This document shows positions 63,345 to 64,000 of a DNA stretch of 64,000 bases, piece after piece. The DNA is from an uncultured Parolsenella sp. (GTDB taxonomy: Bacteria > Actinomycetota > Coriobacteriia > Coriobacteriales > Atopobiaceae), in assembly GCF_934660935.1 (NCBI RefSeq), contig NZ_CAKUIH010000004.1, forward strand, positions 123,827-187,826, written 5' to 3'. The notes below the pieces were generated by a model. The model had not been told where the DNA came from. It was given only the letters and a program-made list of their open reading frames with translations, and did not search any database. The position numbers and the translations under genes are program-made. Within the stretch, counting starts at the first letter, position 1. The number at the start of each line of letters is the position of its first letter.

Positions 63345-64000
63345 ATGTCCGAGAACCTCGAGAAGGTCGCCGCCTTCGCCGCCTGCGGCTCCGCCGATCC
63401 CGCCGCCGCCCCGGCTTGCGGCACCACCGATCCCGCGCCCGCTTGCGGCTCTGCTGACCCCGCCGCCGCCCCGGCGCTGGAGCGTTATGCCGGCGCGCTG
63501 CTGGAGAAAAACAAGGTGATGAACCTGACGGCCATCACGGAGCCCAAGGATGTGGCCACGCTGCACCTGCTGGACTCCGCCTGGCTGCTGACGGCGGCGG
63601 ACTGCCGGGGCAAAGCCCTGGTGGATGTGGGCACCGGGGCCGGATTTCCCGGAATGCCCATGGGTATTTTGGAGCCCACGGCGCAGCTGACCCTGCTGGA
63701 CAGCCTGGGAAAGCGCATTGACTTCCTGCAGGAGACGGCCCAGGCTCTGCACCTGCAAAACATCACCTGCGTACACGCCCGGGCGGAGGAATTCGCCGGG
63801 CAGCACCGGGAGGGCTTCGACCTGGCCGTGTCCCGGGCGGTGGCGGCCCTGCCCATGCTCTGCGAGCTGGCTATGCCCTTGGTAAAGACGGAGGGCCTGT
63901 TTTTGGCCATGAAGTCCGTGGAGTCGGACGGGGAAATCGACAGCGCCCGCAGCGCCATCGGGCAGCTGGGCGGGAAAATCGAAAAAATTCTCGACTACAC
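63345..64000 (+). CDS. rsmG: Chimeric or fused rsmG (16S rRNA m7G527 methyltransferase), partial
   Basis: Open from ATG 63345 (AAAGGA upstream) to the window end. Residues 1-44 are an Ala/Pro/Cys repeat (ACGSADPAAAP twice, ACGTTDPAP between), with local codon style. From residue 45 (63477) it is an RsmG: LLEKNKVMNLTAITEP, the SAM loop VDVGTGAGFPGMPMGI, SRAVAALPMLCELAMPL. Codons switch to CTG/GAG/CGG/AAA-rich Firmicute style. The usual first 20-25 RsmG residues are missing. Either an assembly chimera or a fusion. Confidence 0.7.
   Translation, partial: MSENLEKVAAFAACGSADPAAAPACGTTDPAPACGSADPAAAPALERYAGALLEKNKVMNLTAITEPKDVATLHLLDSAWLLTAADCRGKALVDVGTGAGFPGMPMGILEPTAQLTLLDSLGKRIDFLQETAQALHLQNITCVHARAEEFAGQHREGFDLAVSRAVAALPMLCELAMPLVKTEGLFLAMKSVESDGEIDSARSAIGQLGGKIEKILDY

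Overview
The window is high-GC DNA with strongly G/C-ending codons. It carries Coriobacteriia-type genes: lysyl-tRNA synthetase with a C-terminal tRNA-binding domain, TatA with a zinc ribbon, ECF riboflavin transport, tandem-ATPase ECF modules and a Veg-IspE pair. The gene content suggests a gut actinobacterium close to Collinsella or Olsenella. No rRNA or marker phylogeny is available, so this is inference from gene content and style.

Layout. 1-1.9 kb: a MocR-type aminotransferase and a small unknown protein. 1.9-4.8 kb: an AT-richer accessory island. One predicted AbiEi-like/PD-(D/E)xK nuclease gene sits between two diverged collinear direct repeats of about 210 bp, with perfect hairpins and short tandem duplications beside it. 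4.8-12.8 kb: ppaC-nhaA, DUF1836 and DegV proteins, a UPF0210 protein, a membrane-anchored class A beta-lactamase-like hydrolase and murB. 13.1-16.4 kb: an FMN riboswitch followed by ribU, a fused ECF double ATPase and ecfT. 16.4-17 kb: a MITE-like inverted-repeat element and a 45-bp tandem repeat. 17-25.3 kb: a coiled-coil cell-wall hydrolase, galE, a polyprenyl diphosphate synthase, a peptidoglycan-binding protein and a MacAB-like export operon. 25.5-34.5 kb: clpC, a ThrE-type exporter, lysS, greA, tatA and a spermidine-synthase-like protein. 34.6-48.6 kb: tRNA-Pro, veg-ispE, an aminopeptidase, HAD phosphatases, nagB, murI-rph-rdgB, tRNA-Val, a murE-type ligase, an iron alcohol dehydrogenase, an aminotransferase and a low-molecular-weight phosphatase. 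48.6-56 kb: sbcDC, an XRE regulator, queD, and a Y-family polymerase with a YolD-like partner behind an SOS box. 56-63.3 kb: LOG-family protein, prfC, a DUF4365-like nuclease-fold protein, GNAT, DUF389, BrnQ and an HxlR regulator with a probable operator.

Functional themes are cell-wall synthesis and turnover (murB, murI, murE, PG hydrolase, PG-binding protein, ispE and polyprenyl synthase), DNA repair and SOS (sbcDC, Y polymerase), and translation and quality control (lysS, prfC, greA, clpC, rph, rdgB).

The last 650 bases are unlike the rest. A gene that starts in normal local style runs in frame into a truncated rsmG with Firmicute-like codon choice. This is either an assembly chimera or a recent fusion, and it should be resolved before the right edge is trusted. 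A family of GGGACWGTCCC palindromes (five copies) and several tandem duplications of 39-45 bp period mark the intergenic DNA.
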